Assembly: GCF_018691265.1 (NCBI RefSeq)
Contig: NW_024881303.1
Location: forward strand, 11,773,777-11,837,776
Direction of reading: 5' to 3'
DNA length: 64,000 nucleotides
DNA from: Tyto alba
Lineage: Eukaryota > Chordata > Aves > Strigiformes > Tytonidae
Of the stretch, positions 1 through 12,951 are shown one piece after another; the stretch's first letter is position 1; every line of letters starts with the position of its first letter. The translations under genes were made by a program, and so were the position numbers. The notes under the pieces are model-generated. The model ran no database searches. It saw only the letters and a program-made list of their open reading frames with translations, and was not told the DNA's origin.

Positions 1-3000
1 ATACTGCACATCAGCATACTGAAATCATCATCCCCAGTCCTAACAAACTCTCCATGTGGAGGAATACAAAGGACTTTGCTAAATCAGTTTTTAACTATAG
101 GAATATCAACACAAATAGCACGTGCATCTGCGATGTCAGATCCCCAAAGTAACGACTACATTTTGCAAAAGCAGAGAAGCAGAAGTGTTCTCCAAAATAT
201 TAATTTCTGCAGCTGTACTACCTGGAGCTTTTGGAAGTGAGGTACATAGGTTTCAAGCAGAAAAAGGTTTGGACTACGGCAGCCAATCCTCTGGCAGTCA
301 AGTACGTCTAGAAAAGACAGATAATTAACTAAGTTACCCAGGCAGACTCTCTTCCAAGGTAAGTATATCTTTCTAAGAAGATTTAGCTTATTTCTACCTG
401 TATTTGTTGGGTCAGTTTTTTCTTAATATTTCAGTTAAAAGCTAGGAAAGAGATCCAGCCCACACACTCAAGGAAAAGATCTTCCTGAAGGCACCAGCCA
501 GGAGGAACATTAGCACAAACTTGATGCAAAGATTAGTATCACAGTAACCTCACTAAGGAATGCAGTAAGATTCTCTATCTGAAATGAGCTACCAATAAGC
601 CCAGAGAGGCTGTTGTAGGAGGAAATAAGTAGGAGGAAGTAGAAGGAAGAAATTTTTAAAATGCACTGAAATGGCCTTATTTGACAGCAAAAACATGAAT
701 GCTGAGTCTGCAACTGAGTCTGGTTGTCACCCAACTCACACAGACTATCCATCCTCTGACTCCTGAGCAGATAACCTGTAGGTGTGCAGAAAGTCCAACA
801 GGTCCAAGACATGCTGGAGTTGCCACACATACACAGGTCAACTGCAGATCCTCTGCAGGAGCTTTACAATCGCGTATCATGATGATAAATAATTGCTCCA
901 TCCACACACAATGAACGTAGGGAGTGTGATTGTATCGGTCTTGTACATGCGGGCAGTTCTGCACAGGAACATATCAAAACTGTCTGATTTTTAAAATTAA
1001 ACCATCTTCTCCCAGCAACTGAAAAGGCCATATAAAAGCTTGTAAGCCTAGATAGAAATTAGTTAGGTAGAAACCGAGCTTGATCCCTTCACTTTGAACA
1101 GTTGCTGCTATAAAAGAATTTGTGCAGCTCAAGGAAGCTACTTCTGTTCACCTTGCTTGAAAGAAACACTTGTAGTTCTAGGTCTGGTTGTAAGCAGGCA
1201 CTTTCTATCCATTAATAAAAGAAATGAGCATCTATTGTTTTTTCCTTTGTAGCATGCCTTTCCCATGCCCTTTCACCAGCTTCTGTCTGAACACTAAAGA
1301 CTGCCAAATATTTTGAAAGAGGTACTCCAGCTGCTCTGCTGCTAGATCTGTGCATGAAAAGCAGGTTGAAACCCTCACCAGGATGTAGCAAGTCAGCATC
1401 ATTGGATCATAACTGTCAGATTGTTTGCACATGCTTTAATGATTGACACTTGTTAAACAAAAGGGGGGGGGGGGAAAAGGCATACAAGATGAGAAGAGGT
1501 TATGGAGTTCACTTATAAAAGAATGAGCTGTAATTTTAATTTATTTGCTTAAAAAAGGTGTTTGGGAAACTGAGACAACAGAAATAGTAAATTATTTTAG
1601 TATAAACAATGCAGAGTGAGGAAGGTCGCCACATGTCATTTTAAATGGGTTTTTTTGTTGTTTTTTTACAATTTTGGTAGATTAAATACAAAAATGACAG
1701 CCATAAAAAAAAAGCAGAACAACCCCTTGAAGCATCTTAAACAACCCATTAAAGCATCTTAAACAACCCCTTAAAGCATAAAAACAATCAGCCAGCCACC
1801 ATCTTCTGAGAAGGAAGGATATGTATTATAAAAAAAACTAGTCTAGGAAGCTCCAAGGTGAAGTCCTAAGTGTTTCAATCCTACAAATGAGTAACTGAGA
1901 TGGTATTTCAGGCAGGGGCTTGAAATTCTGTAGTAGGGAACACAAGCACCTACTCTTCTGAACCTAGACAGATACAGGCTCTGGAAGTCCTGGAATGCTC
2001 CACTGCCTCCCAAGTGAAAGAGCAGGGAAACTGAATAGATGTTCATCAAAATTGGACTGCTTCCCTCCTCCCACCCCATCCCATCCATTACCCTCTTTCC
2101 CTTTATAGCAACACTGGTGAACGCTCAGCAAGTCAGACTGGGCTGCAATCCATTCTCTTCCCCAGACAGGCCAGTTGCCTGTTGCTGCTGGCATCCTCTG
2201 GGATCAGTGCTTTCTGAGTGAGGGTCTAGTGGTGCTTAGGTGCCACCCCAATCAGACTGTGGATTGGGAAACTGGGGGGGGGGAAGGGGGGGCGTTGGGT
2301 GAGTTTTAGGCACCTACATACTGACATTTAGGGGCACCTGAAAACACATAGCATAAACCTGTAGGTGCCTAAGAAGCTTTCAGGTAAAATGCAGGCAGTA
2401 TACTGAGACATCTCAGAGTCCAGCTTTGGATTTAAACATTTTTCAGCGAGTGGGAGGGGGTTTGGCATGCCTATCCTTTTCATCAACACGAGTCTCACCC
2501 TCCTTTGGTAAGGTAAAGCAGAACTCTTCAATGATTTCTTGAAGGAAGTCAAGAGGTGGTGGGAGAGGAGCAGAAGCCTGCCCAGAGGCAGGTGAGCACG
2601 GATGCTGCATCTGATCTCGCTCGTTATGACACTTGGCAGCATGTATGCTGCCACACTTGCATCAGCTGCATCTGTCAGGTCACCACTTGAAAATCCTTGA
2701 CGTCGCCACCGCATCCAACAGCCCACGCTCTTCCCAGTGGGAATGGGAGGCACATGCTCTCCAGGTAGCCTGGGACGGTGGCTCTCTTGGAGGTACAGAC
2801 TGCACGACTAGTATGATTAAGCTGCTTTCAGTTTCAGTGCACAAAGGAGGGGGAAAAAAAGACTCATAGTTCAGGAAACACACTGTCCTCAGCCAAAACC
2901 TGCCCTAAGATGCTGTGAGACCCACTTGTCAGAAGGATGACTATCAGCTAAGCTACCGAAATGACCAGCTGGTGCGAACAGAGGGTTGAGAGGAAGGCAC

Positions 3001-3230
3001 ACACCCTTCTGGCGTTGCTCGTACCAGTTACGAGAAACTCAAGGATGCTGAACTGCAAACCGCGCCAGGGCGAGCGGTCACAAAGCGAGGCTGTTAGCGA
3101 AGGAAGCGGCAGCCTCAGCCCCCGCTCGCCAAGCCGACCCCCCCCCAGCACCCCGCGCCGGGCCGGTTCCGCCGCGTGCCCTGAGGGGCGGCCCGCGCCC
3201 GCCGCCCCGCTCCCCCCGCCGCCCCCTCAC
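1..3230 (-). other. ASPG: ASPG intron 1 (partial)
   Basis: Runs from the ASPG exon 1 donor to the left edge. I found no second ASPG exon. It contains a short 22-bp tandem repeat (1719-1780), two long G tracts (about 1462-1474 and 2273-2290), and an ORF-rich but unrecognised stretch at 2230-2880. Nothing else could be supported. Confidence 0.6.
1719..1780. repeat. 22-bp tandem repeat, about 2.7 copies
   Basis: The word AGCATCTTAAACAACCC recurs at 1731 and 1753 and begins again at 1775, a period of 22 bases. Copies differ by single bases. It lies in ASPG intron 1 and shows no coding or regulatory sign. Confidence 0.85.
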
Positions 3231-3830
3231 CCTTCACGTCCTGCACCATGCCGATGGTGCCGCCCGTGTTGATGACCAGAACCCGCGCCTCGGTCTTCGA
3301 GCCGTCGGCGGAGGCCGGGGGGCAGCCGGGGCGGTCCGAGGGGCGGGTGCCGGACAGGGCTCTGCCCAGAGACCGCGGCCCCGCAAGGCGCTGCCTCGCC
3401 GCCTCCATCCCGCTCCTGAAGAACCGCTACCTCCCGCCCACCGCAGCCCAGGCGAAAGGGGAGTTATAGGGCAGCGGCGGGGCCGCCTCTTCCCGCCCCG
3501 CCGGCCGGGCGGGCAGCGGGGTGGGGCCTGCCGCCCGCCCGCGCCGCGGCGCTGCCCCCAGAGGCGGGGAGAGCCGCCATGCCCGCGCCCGGGCCCGGGC
3601 CGTGAGGGGGCGGCGGCCGCAGCTCGAGGGCAGCGGGCGGGCGGGCGGCAGGTAGAACCGGGGGCGGCGGGGCCCCTCGGCCCCGGGGGGGGGCGGAGGA
3701 GAGGCGAGCCCCGGCAGCGTGCGGCACCACCCCTTGAACTTTGCGCCGCTGCGACCGCGGGGCAGCGCCAGCCCCCGGGGTAAACGTCAAGGTCCTTCAT
3801 GCTTGAAGGAGAAGCAGAGAGCAGCGGCGC
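3050..3830. promoter_or_regulatory. CpG island over ASPG exon 1
   Basis: A strongly GC-rich stretch with dense CpG dinucleotides and many GC-box-like GGGCGG words, in an otherwise AT-leaning region. It covers the coding part of ASPG exon 1 and about 400 bases upstream of its start codon. No TATA box is evident. Such islands usually mark vertebrate promoters; that it drives ASPG is inferred from position. Edges are by eye. Long ORFs on both strands here are a by-product of high GC content. Confidence 0.8.
3231..3408 (-). CDS. ASPG: ASPG exon 1 (L-asparaginase, coding part)
   Basis: First coding exon of a type I L-asparaginase, the enzyme that hydrolyses asparagine to aspartate and ammonia. 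The exon encodes 59 residues plus one base. Residues 43-54 read VLVINTGGTIGM; the TGGTIG motif holds the nucleophile threonine of the asparaginase family. The start codon is at 3408-3406 and an in-frame TAG lies 21 bases upstream (3429-3427), so no earlier in-frame start exists in this exon. The donor follows at 3230-3229 (GTGAGG). The first 40 residues are rich in Ala, Arg, Gly and Pro and appear longer than the short leader before this motif in the mammalian protein as I remember it. The exon sits in a CpG island that probably carries the promoter. Position next to TDRD9 on the same strand supports orthology with ASPG. The remaining exons lie left of the window. Confidence 0.88.
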
Positions 3831-5399
3831 TTTTTAGGCCCGGAAAGGAGAAGGGGGTAAACAGGGCTCAGGGTCACCCTGGGCGAGGAGAGCTGCGTTA
3901 TCCCTTCGCTTTTTTTTTTTTTTTTTTTTTTTTCCAGAAAGCTCTTGGGGAAGAAGGTGGGAACCTCCTCAGCTCACCTGGCCTCTGAGGTGACTCGTTC
4001 CTACCAAGTGGCTCCAAAAGCAGGCAGAGTGATGTGGGCAGCCACCCCTGCCCGCCATTTCAGCTTCCTAATCTGGACCCTCCGTTTTCATCCAAGTTTT
4101 CTTGTGAGAGGAAAGAGCTTCCGCTTTCAGGCTGTGCGTCAAGCCCTGGGCCAAATGGAGACGCTGGTACAATGCTGCCTACTAACAACTGTAATACAGA
4201 AGATAAGGGTTGTGCCAGAAAGGTCTCCTTCAGCAAAAATAAGAGCTATGGAATAAGTAACAGTCAGCAGCCTACAAAACCTCAATCTAATCAGACTGAT
4301 CTCTTTGTTAAGTCAAGCATCCATATACATTTCTCTGGTGTAGACTATATGGTAGTATTAGCCCACAAACTCCCTTTATTTGAGCTCTTCTGTCCCTTTG
4401 AGGATATTCACCCTCAAGGATTGGTATTTCCTGAAAACCTGTGACCACAGAATGGTTCATGATACAGTCAGATCCAACGTGCTGTTTTAAAAGATAGCTT
4501 TTGTTTCTGAGAAGTCTTGCCAAAAGTGCTCAGAGGAAAGCAAGCTGTAATGGTCAACAGAGATGCCTGGTTGTGCAAATGATGATACCATCTCTATACC
4601 AATAGCTGGGACCTCTGAAAAAGAAGTGAGAATAAAGAGGAGTGGGAGGCCTACTACTTCAATCTCAGAAGCTCTTAATATTTGTCTGTTTTATCCTGAT
4701 GATCATCTCTGCTGTCATTGGCCATATCTGAAGCAAACTGGTTATCACCAGGAGTTGAATTCAGTGATACCGAAATGGACGTTTTCCATGTAGTAGGGAT
4801 ACTGCAGAGCCTTTGCTGATGCAGAGAAGAACATAAAGGAAACAAGCGTAGGAAACAGTGACAGGTATACACATCTACCTCATTTCAGTGCTCCAGGAGA
4901 AACTGCAGCAGAAATATTGCCAATAGCCCTGGTGATGGTGATGCTATAGTAGAGTTGCTACTGTCATCAAAATAGATGGAATAGCGCTGAAATTATTACT
5001 GGCTATGGAAAACGGTGATGTCTTCTAGTTTTACAATAGCAGCAATTCCTCCAGTCCTTAGTACAAAGCTGAATATCATAACAGAAAGAGTGGTGAATTT
5101 CCAGTTTAAGGTGCAGAAGATTCATCTCCGTCCTATTCTAGATTGTAAGCTTGTAGCTCCAGTTTATATTTTTCTTGTTTGTTACCAGTGATGTGCTAGG
5201 CATTTCTCAAATTCTCCTCCCTCTTCCTGTAACAGTCTTCCTAAGCTTTCAGACTTACAAGCCCTTCTTCAGCTCAGATGCTTCAAATAGAGGCATTAAG
5301 CTTCAAAACTAAATACAAGTCTAGGGTTTAGTGCCTGGGTAAAAATAGTCAATATATCTGTATTAGAGGGCAATTTTGCAATTGTGAGTAATCCCCCTT
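3430..5399. other. Intergenic DNA upstream of ASPG
   Basis: Upstream flank of ASPG beyond the first exon. The first 400 bases belong to the CpG island, then comes the poly-T tract. I see no exon of a divergent gene; the longest ORF here (4034-4444, plus strand) shows no recognisable domain. Confidence 0.5.
3910..3933. repeat. Poly-T tract (24 T)
   Basis: An uninterrupted run of 24 T just upstream of the ASPG CpG island. It may be the tail of a minus-strand retroposon, but no element body could be recognised next to it. Confidence 0.9.
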
Positions 5400-6880
5400 G
5401 ATCTACTGGCTGTAATTGTCTTTCTAATGCAGCCCAGCCTGATAGCTTTCATTGCTGCTAGGGCGCTTTGCTGACTCACACTTGACCTGTCCATAGGACC
5501 CCCAAGCCCTTTTTGCACAGCTGCTACTTAATTTTTCAGTCTCCAGCCTGTACTGATTCATGCAATTATTCCATCTCAGGTGCAGGACTGTGCATTTGGC
5601 TTTGCTGAATTTTACGAGGTTCCTGTCAGCCCATTCGTCTGCCTTGTTGAGGTCCAGCCTTGCATTTCAGGTTGGACCATTATTCTGCTTTTAGTTTGTC
5701 CCTAAAGATCAGCCAGTTCAGGACTCTGCACTTCAAGATGACCTCCCAAGATAGCTTACCTACTAAATTGCTGAAGAAGTCAACATCTGCTCCCCTAAAG
5801 TCAGAGCCTTTAGTCTATTCCATCTCTTCCTCAATTCTGTAATATGAAGGCCTGTTTGTAAAACATGCCCTGTTTGCTTTGCCTCCAGATATACCATAGA
5901 ACTGCTTGATTGGAAATAGGAAATATTTTGTAATACCTGTTTGCTTTTCTTAGTTGCAAGAAGACCAAGAACTCTAGCAGAGATTGTAGCCAGCAACTCA
6001 GCATCACACTCATGGTATCATGTACCTAATAAGGCTTGACTAATGTTTTATTAATGCTTAATTTTTAGTTAGTAACAGATGGATTACTTTGTAGCTGCGG
6101 CATATATCAGTGCTTGTTTATTTGAGACTTACCTGCTGTCTCAGAAAAATCCCCATCATGGCAGTCCCTGCTTCCCCAGTAATAACAGCTGCCCCTTTTC
6201 CTTGAGGATCATAAGCCCTGCTGTCTCAGACACTGCAGCCAGGTCTGCCCTTGACTGTCATTCCCTGACCAGCTTGTTGGTGAGTAGCAGATCCAGGAGA
6301 GAACATCTGTATTCAGCCTGTCCAGCACCTTCATCCAAAAAAACTGTCCCTGATGTCCATAAAATCTCTTGGATTGCTTGTCCCTCCTCCGCACTGTGAT
6401 CTCAGATGTTGGGGTTGTAGAGTCCCCCATGAGAACCGGGACCTGTGATCAGGAGACAACTTCTCCCTAGTTGAAGGGGTCCTTGATGAGGTGGCCTGGT
6501 TTAGGCACTGACCACAACACTGCCATTGCAGCCCTCACTGTGATCCTGACTAGAAAGCTTTCAAAAATCCTGTAAACGTTAGTCCAGAGTACTCTGTGCT
6601 ATGTTTACATGGAGCGCGAAACCAGCCCCAGCCCTCACCTTCCTTGTCTTTGTGAAAGAGCACCTGTTTCTATGCATTGCCATACGTCCTTCACATGAAC
6701 TCTCCCATCATGTCTCTAATTCCCATACCATCACAACTCTTCAATTGCACACAGACATCTAGTTTCTCCTGTTGGTTTCCCAAGCTCTGTATATTAGTAT
6801 ACAAGCACTTGAGGCAGGCCCTTGGTTGTCCAACTTCCTTGGGTGGGAGAGAACCTCCCCTGTTGCCTACTTTGGTGTAT
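5400..6880 (-). mobile_element. Old CR1 LINE remnant, minus strand
   Basis: A decayed non-LTR retrotransposon of the CR1 family. Read on the minus strand, 5430-5670 gives a broken version of the C-terminal reverse-transcriptase region (Asn-Leu-Val-Lys-Phe followed by Lys-Ala-Lys-Cys and Val-Leu-His), and 6080-6870 resembles the upstream part of CR1 (for example the stretch around 6410-6440 and 6750-6810). The middle (about 5840-6010) does not match and may be an insertion or a divergent part. Stops and indels are everywhere, so no protein is made. Identification rests on memory of avian CR1 sequence; edges are approximate. Confidence 0.6.
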
Positions 6881-7551
6881 GCTTCCACCCACTGATGGTC
6901 CTAATTTTACGTCTTACTCAATAATTTTTCAAGCCTATTGACAAAGATGTTCCTGCCTCTCTGTCACCAGAAAGAAAAGACCAGCCCAGGTCTTTTCTCT
7001 TTGCCCAGGAGGAACATGGAAAATGTCACCTGGGCTCCTATCCCTGTTGCTGCTTCTAAGAAACAGAAAGCAATTTGAGATGATTGTTTTACTAAGACAA
7101 AAAAAAAAAAAAAAAAGGCTTAATGCAATGCACAGCATAAAATATGTCTATAAGTATAAACTGGGGGCTCAGTTCCCGCTGCATATCACTACAGTCATAC
7201 TGGAACTGAATTTTTGGAAGTGATAAATCAATGAAGATTAACACAATTGCAAATAGATGGCTTTTATGACACCATATTTGCAATTAATTTCAGTGTACAA
7301 AGCTCTTTAGAAATCAGTTCACATGAAACATGTATTTCCCAGATGTTTTATGTATTTAAATGAGTAGATTCCACTAATACATTACAAGTCATGTATTTTT
7401 CACTGGATAGGAATCCACAGAATTCCCAATAATTCAGAAAAAGGGTCTTAGAAGAGGGGTCAACAGCCTCTATCTCACAAAAAAAAGACAAGTAATTTAT
7501 CTGGATCGGTTTAGGTGAAACAGGTACCTGGTAGTCTTAGTCCCTGCTGGT

Positions 7552-7595
7552 TCTCTCTCTCTCTCTCTCTCTCCCCCCCTCTCTCTCTCTCCCCC
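7552..7595. repeat. CT microsatellite
   Basis: Alternating C and T dinucleotides interrupted by two short C runs, about 44 bases in all. On the minus strand it reads as a GA repeat. Likely length-polymorphic. Confidence 0.95.
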
Positions 7596-10500
7596 TCCTT
7601 CACTTCATTCTACATCTGAACTTTTCCCTGGACTCTCCCTAGTTATTCACATTTTGTCCCTTAAATCATAGTTCCCTCAGGAGCAGTGCTTGATTAAGCA
7701 GGCTTTGGACCTCCCACTTTACCCCAGTCCCTTCATTCCAATCCCACTTCATGTGCAGCTGTCCAGATGGCTGAACACTGAACGGTAATCAAAATCAATG
7801 GGGGTTAAAAAATAATCCTGGGGAAAAAAGATTGAAGTACAGAGTGTTTTCAGCCTGGGTTTTCTGATCCAGCTTAGTGCAAAGGCCCACTAATTGTTAT
7901 AGTGGAAAATCAGAAGTGGCAAGAATAGAGATGGAAGCAAAAAGCTGAGTGAAAACCATTCAGCACTGCTAATTTACCACTGTCTCTTCTTTTTCCATAC
8001 AAAAACCTATTGTATTTTAAAAAATAAAAACTGTGTGCTATTAGGTGCATACACCTGATAGTCACTTCATATGTTGGAACATAGAATTCTGAATGAGATC
8101 GCTGGATTAGAGAAGTGATCTGAAGTAAATTGCAAAATGATATATAGGAATGGCTCTGCACAGGCAGATGGGTGGAGGACAGAAGGCCAAGTGGTACCAA
8201 ATCCAGAGAAACTATCTAGAGAGTACACAGGAGTAGCACTTAAATAAAAGATGTTGAAGAGAGAAGAATCAAAGTGGGGAATCTCAGAGATGTGCAACAC
8301 ATGTATTTTCCTGAAATGATGCTACTGGCAACAGAATATTACCTAAGAGGGTAGAGAACTCAAGCTTGAAACTTTCATTTCCAAGAACAGCTTATTTCAA
8401 CATTTCTAATAGCTCAACAAAAGGCCCAGGCTGTGTGTCTTAGAATGTAAGCCTGGAAGAAACAAAAGGATCTCTGAAAACTTAATTGGCAAGGCTACAT
8501 CTAAATTAGTGATTTTCTTGCAAGCAGAGAAGAATGATGGCCTTGGATGACTTAATGTGCATGAGTTCCAGGTTTGTTACGAGTTTGAAGCAGGGAATTT
8601 TGGAATCAGAATACCAAAGTGGTATTTAATATAGGAAAGTGGTATTTAATATTCTGTATCTAATAGCATCCCGTATATGAGAAGGAATACAATGACACTC
8701 ACTAGTTGGAAGGAGTGTCTGCAATCACAGCCAGTTTGTTCCGGGTCTCTAACATCTGGCTACCAGCCATACAGTCTGTCAACATGACCTTTAGCTGCAA
8801 GGTTGGGAAAAAAAACCCCAAAACTTTAATGACTGAATTTTCTGCTGGTTAATGTTCTCACAGTTGTTCTGAACATTGTGAATCAAACAAGATTAGGAAG
8901 AAGGTTGAAGAAGGGCTTCAGGTTGTTAGTCCTTGCGTTTTTTAATTCTGCCAGAAAGCTGAAGTGTTAGGCTCTGTGCATCACCGATCACCACTTTGAG
9001 AACAGGGACACTGTGTCTCAAAACTGGCTGTATTGGCAAAGGCACTGGGTAGGTCTGTGGGCATTTGGCCAAGAAACTATCCTGTCTCAGTCTTGGAAGC
9101 ATAGCTCTAGAAAAACCATGGAGGACACAAAACATGCCAATCCAGACATGGCAAGTCAAGAGCAGCACTCAAATGACTCAGTAAGGAGAAGTTTCTGCAG
9201 GTACCTCTCCTCCAGCTGTGGGGTGTGAGTTGCCAACAGATCCTGCACCTGGTACTCAAGAGTACAGTTGGGCACTGGCAAGGGTGCAGGCTTTAGGCAA
9301 AGTAAAATAAGTGGTTTGGCATCGAGAACTAAAACACGATTGGAAGAAGGCAGACAGGGTGCATGAGCACCAAAGTGCAGTGTGAGTCTCAGGCCTCACA
9401 GAAAGGGCTGACAAGATAAACTACTAGTGTTTTTTAAGGGCTTCAGAAAATGAAATAAAAAAATAATAATAGTAAAAAATAACAATACATCCTGACATAC
9501 ACGTAGGAAAAAGGGAACAAATGCCAGGATGAGCTAATAAACCATGTAAATGCAGTCAGCCTCACTGAGGACATGGAGCATGCTGTGAGCAATACACCAG
9601 CTTGTTGGCAGGAGGTGAAGGCCAAGGACAGAGCACTGTGTACTGGTTAGGTTAAAATGGTTCTCCATTCTTGAGTAGCTGTGGCACAAGAAGTTAGTCT
9701 GAGGGGATATATAGACTATCATTCAAAGAGAAAAAAACACCTGTGAAACATATCTTTTGAATAACAAGTCTGAAATATCGTAGATTTTTCTTACCTGTCC
9801 GGTGGCCTCAGCTGCATTAGCAAACCTACCCGCACTGAGGTGGTTTGGAGAGTTCCCTGCCCTCCACAGGAGTCGGTTTTCACCTGCCGAGGTCTACAAC
9901 ACTGGTCCTTTTCTGCTGATCCCACCTCCATTATTTGGGGGGTTGTATTTGATCCCCCCCGCCCCCCAAGTGCTGTGACTTGTTTCCTTGTTTCTGCAGC
10001 CCGTCCAGCCCGCGTTTCGCTGAGCCTCGTCCACGCCAAGGAGCCCTGGCTGCCATGCTCATGGGCATGGTGAGCTCACCTTCCCGATGTTCTTCCTCCC
10101 TGCTCTGGGGAAAGCAAGTCCCAGGAACTGGCTGAGAATTGTTCCTTTTCTTCTGTTCATAGTCATCTTAATCACACCATCACTGCTTTATTTTTTCATA
10201 TGAGGTGTTCATTATGCTGGCTCAGTAGTCTCTTAGCTCATCAGTTCTGCATTCTGTTCAGACTCAGTCAAAACGCCAACATAAATAACTCAAGGTACTG
10301 GCTGAGTTTAAGTTACAATAACAATTATTAGAACAATATGACAGTCATCGCGGCAAGGTGAGGGGGAGGCAGGGGGGAGATAAATGTGGAAATGCATCTT
10401 TCTCCAGGGTTTAAGATCAGCTCAGTTTCATCTCAGTAAGTCTGTTTTCCCTTATTGTTGCTTTAAGATTTTTCTAGAGCTAACAGCCTCTCCAGCCCAA

Positions 10501-12231
10501 AAATTCCTTTTTATTCCAATCCCATAAATCACTAATCCACAAAAAGATAGAATATACAACACATTCCCTATTCACCCCCAGCACTAGGTAAAAGAGAATA
10601 AGACAATTGGCTATTTTGGCCAAGTCTTCTACTGTTACATTACATGAATCAAACAGTGGTGCATATTCTGGGATTGTATAGATAATCTTTCTTGTGTTTA
10701 GAGAGACTATAAAGAAGAAAATTATGTAATAATAAAAAAATTCTATTGTAAACTATAGCCATTTAACTACTTCTTACAGCAGGTAACGTGGCCCTAGATT
10801 ATAATCTATGTTTCAGAACAGTTCGCAGGAGCTTTTCATTTACTTCAGACAGAAATTACTTCAGATTATATTAAAACTAGTTATTGAAATTATTCTGAAC
10901 TGGGAAAACTATCAAAAGCCAGCCAGCTCAAACTGTCTGTACACCAATACTTAACATGAGGTAAATACAAGAATTATGTAATACCATGCTAGAAGATTCA
11001 ATTTAAATTTAACTGGATTTATAATTGTCAAGTGATCACATGAGACTATATTGTTGGAGCAGAAAAACACAGAGGAAAAAAAATTAAAGACTGCCTCAGT
11101 TCAAATAAATTGAAAAACTATAACCTGAAAACTGGCAGCAATAAAAATAAGACAAAAACTTACATTTTAACATGAAAATAATAACATCATCGGTGAATGC
11201 TTTCAGGAGCATGACACAAAGTTCTGAGTTGAACTTGCTATCTTGCATGTACACACAGAGGAAGCATGCAAGAAGTCCTTTCCGCTCTGATTCTAGTCTG
11301 TGATATGAGGGTTTAAACACACTCTTACAAAACATCCATCTCTAGAAGCAGTTTCCAATCATTCGTGTACTTCAGCTGAAAGCATGCATTTAGCAAGTGT
11401 GAAACCTTACTTCCAGCAGCACTCCTGTAGTCTCTGGAAGCTCACAGGTATCACAGACTGTGCTTCCCTGGGTGGATTTCTCATCCTGTGGCACTGGCAT
11501 CCTATGGGGGTCTCTACTAATGTATTAGCTTCTGTAACTATCCTAATTTTAGAACTTGCTATCAGCAGCAATCACTTTGGTTTTTTTTTTTCCCAGTGTA
11601 TTTCCACTTCCTTATCTTCTACTTCATAAATAAAATCCAAGAAATATCTACTTAGAGGATATATAAAACAGATTTGAAGCGTCCCTTTTCAATTCCTAAT
11701 TTAACTGGTGACTGGGGAGGAGGAAGCTGTTTGCACACAATTGCCATCCAGACTGAGTAAAACTAGTTCAAGAGAGAGCTAACATTTAAAACTAGAGAAA
11801 GCAGAGGAACTCCCTAGAGCTGTTTTCTGTGATCTCTTGAAATATGTGCTTTGGAAGATACTGTCCATATCAAGAATTCTAATCAAATCTTACCTACTTT
11901 TCTGTCTTTTAAATGTGGGCTTTCTGTCCTTATTAAAAAGATGGACTAAAAAAGCCCCAGAGATACATATGCATCCTTTGTGCTGTTTGTTCACTGATTA
12001 TGTGGTCTAGATTTTCACTACTAACAGACCCAAAAAAAGAGCTTTGCAAATGAAATATTGCTGACAGCTGTACCATTCCATTTTCAAACACAAGTATCCA
12101 GGGAGAAAGTTACCCCCGAGTGTTTTATTCTCTGTTTAGGAAGAAAACAAAACGAGAGAAGTGAAAGATTTAAAAACCCTTCATGGAGTACATGAAGAGC
12201 AAATACAGACAGAAGAAAGAAAACCATTGCA

Positions 12232-12951
12232 GTGGTGTGTTTGTGGAACACCTGGGGCTCATCACTCTGGCAAGGAGAGGAGACAAGATTCGTAAGTATT
12301 GCACGAAAGGGGCGTGAACTCGTCCAACCGCGAGAGAAGTTTTGTTGGCAGCTTTTTGGAGGAGAAAGCTGTCTCTGCACTTTTCAGAGAGCAAGAGGAA
12401 ACAGACACCTGCATTTGGAGCACACAGTTTCCTTCCCTCCTTCCCCTGAGCCAGGTGGCGAGCCCACTTCTCTCTGTCACCAGGTGACCACTGCGAGGGA
12501 GGGAGGGACCTGCTTGGGGGAAAGAGCGAAGGCCACAACCCCTCAGGAGGGCACATGGTGTGTGCAGTTCACTGCTGCCCCACTCACCTCAGCCTGCCCG
12601 CCAGCTCACCGGTCTGCTGGTGAGCCCCAGCACCCAAACTCAGCTCTCTGCCCCCTTGGAAAAGGCCCCAGGGTGCCCCACTGGCTCCAGAAAGAGCCGA
12701 GAGCTCATCCCTATGCCAAGAAACAGCTGGCAGGACCTCCCCTGTCACCAAGAGGGCGACTCCCCTCCCTTGAAGGAGTGACACCTGGGAAGGTCCTGAT
12801 CCCGTCCCCCAGGGTGGAAGAGCTCCCTCAGCAGAGGGAGCGACCACCATACCCTCTGCTTCCCCAAGGGATTGAAGTCATAGCGTTTACCAGACCAGAC
12901 ATTTCTGGAACTCGAGAAAAAGCAAAATATGGGAGCATCAGACAGAGATGA
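12232..12951 (+). other. Unexplained 239-codon open frame
   Basis: An open frame of 239 codons starting with ATG in a locally GC-rich stretch. The product is rich in Pro, Arg, Gly and Ser, has no hydrophobic membrane segment, no signal peptide and no domain I recognise. No splice sites, promoter or polyadenylation signal were found that tie it to a transcript. The GC content makes a chance frame of this length quite possible. A decayed repeat or a lineage-specific transcript are alternatives. Not called as a gene. Confidence 0.15.

Noticed and set aside
2328..2753. 141-codon minus-strand frame as ASPG exon 2
   Set aside because: The product does not resemble the asparaginase sequence that should follow exon 1, and a phase-1 acceptor is missing.
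3234..3800. 188-codon minus-strand frame overlapping ASPG exon 1
   Set aside because: It is a different frame through the CpG island, rich in Pro, Arg and Ala. The ASPG frame with the TGGTIG motif is the real one.
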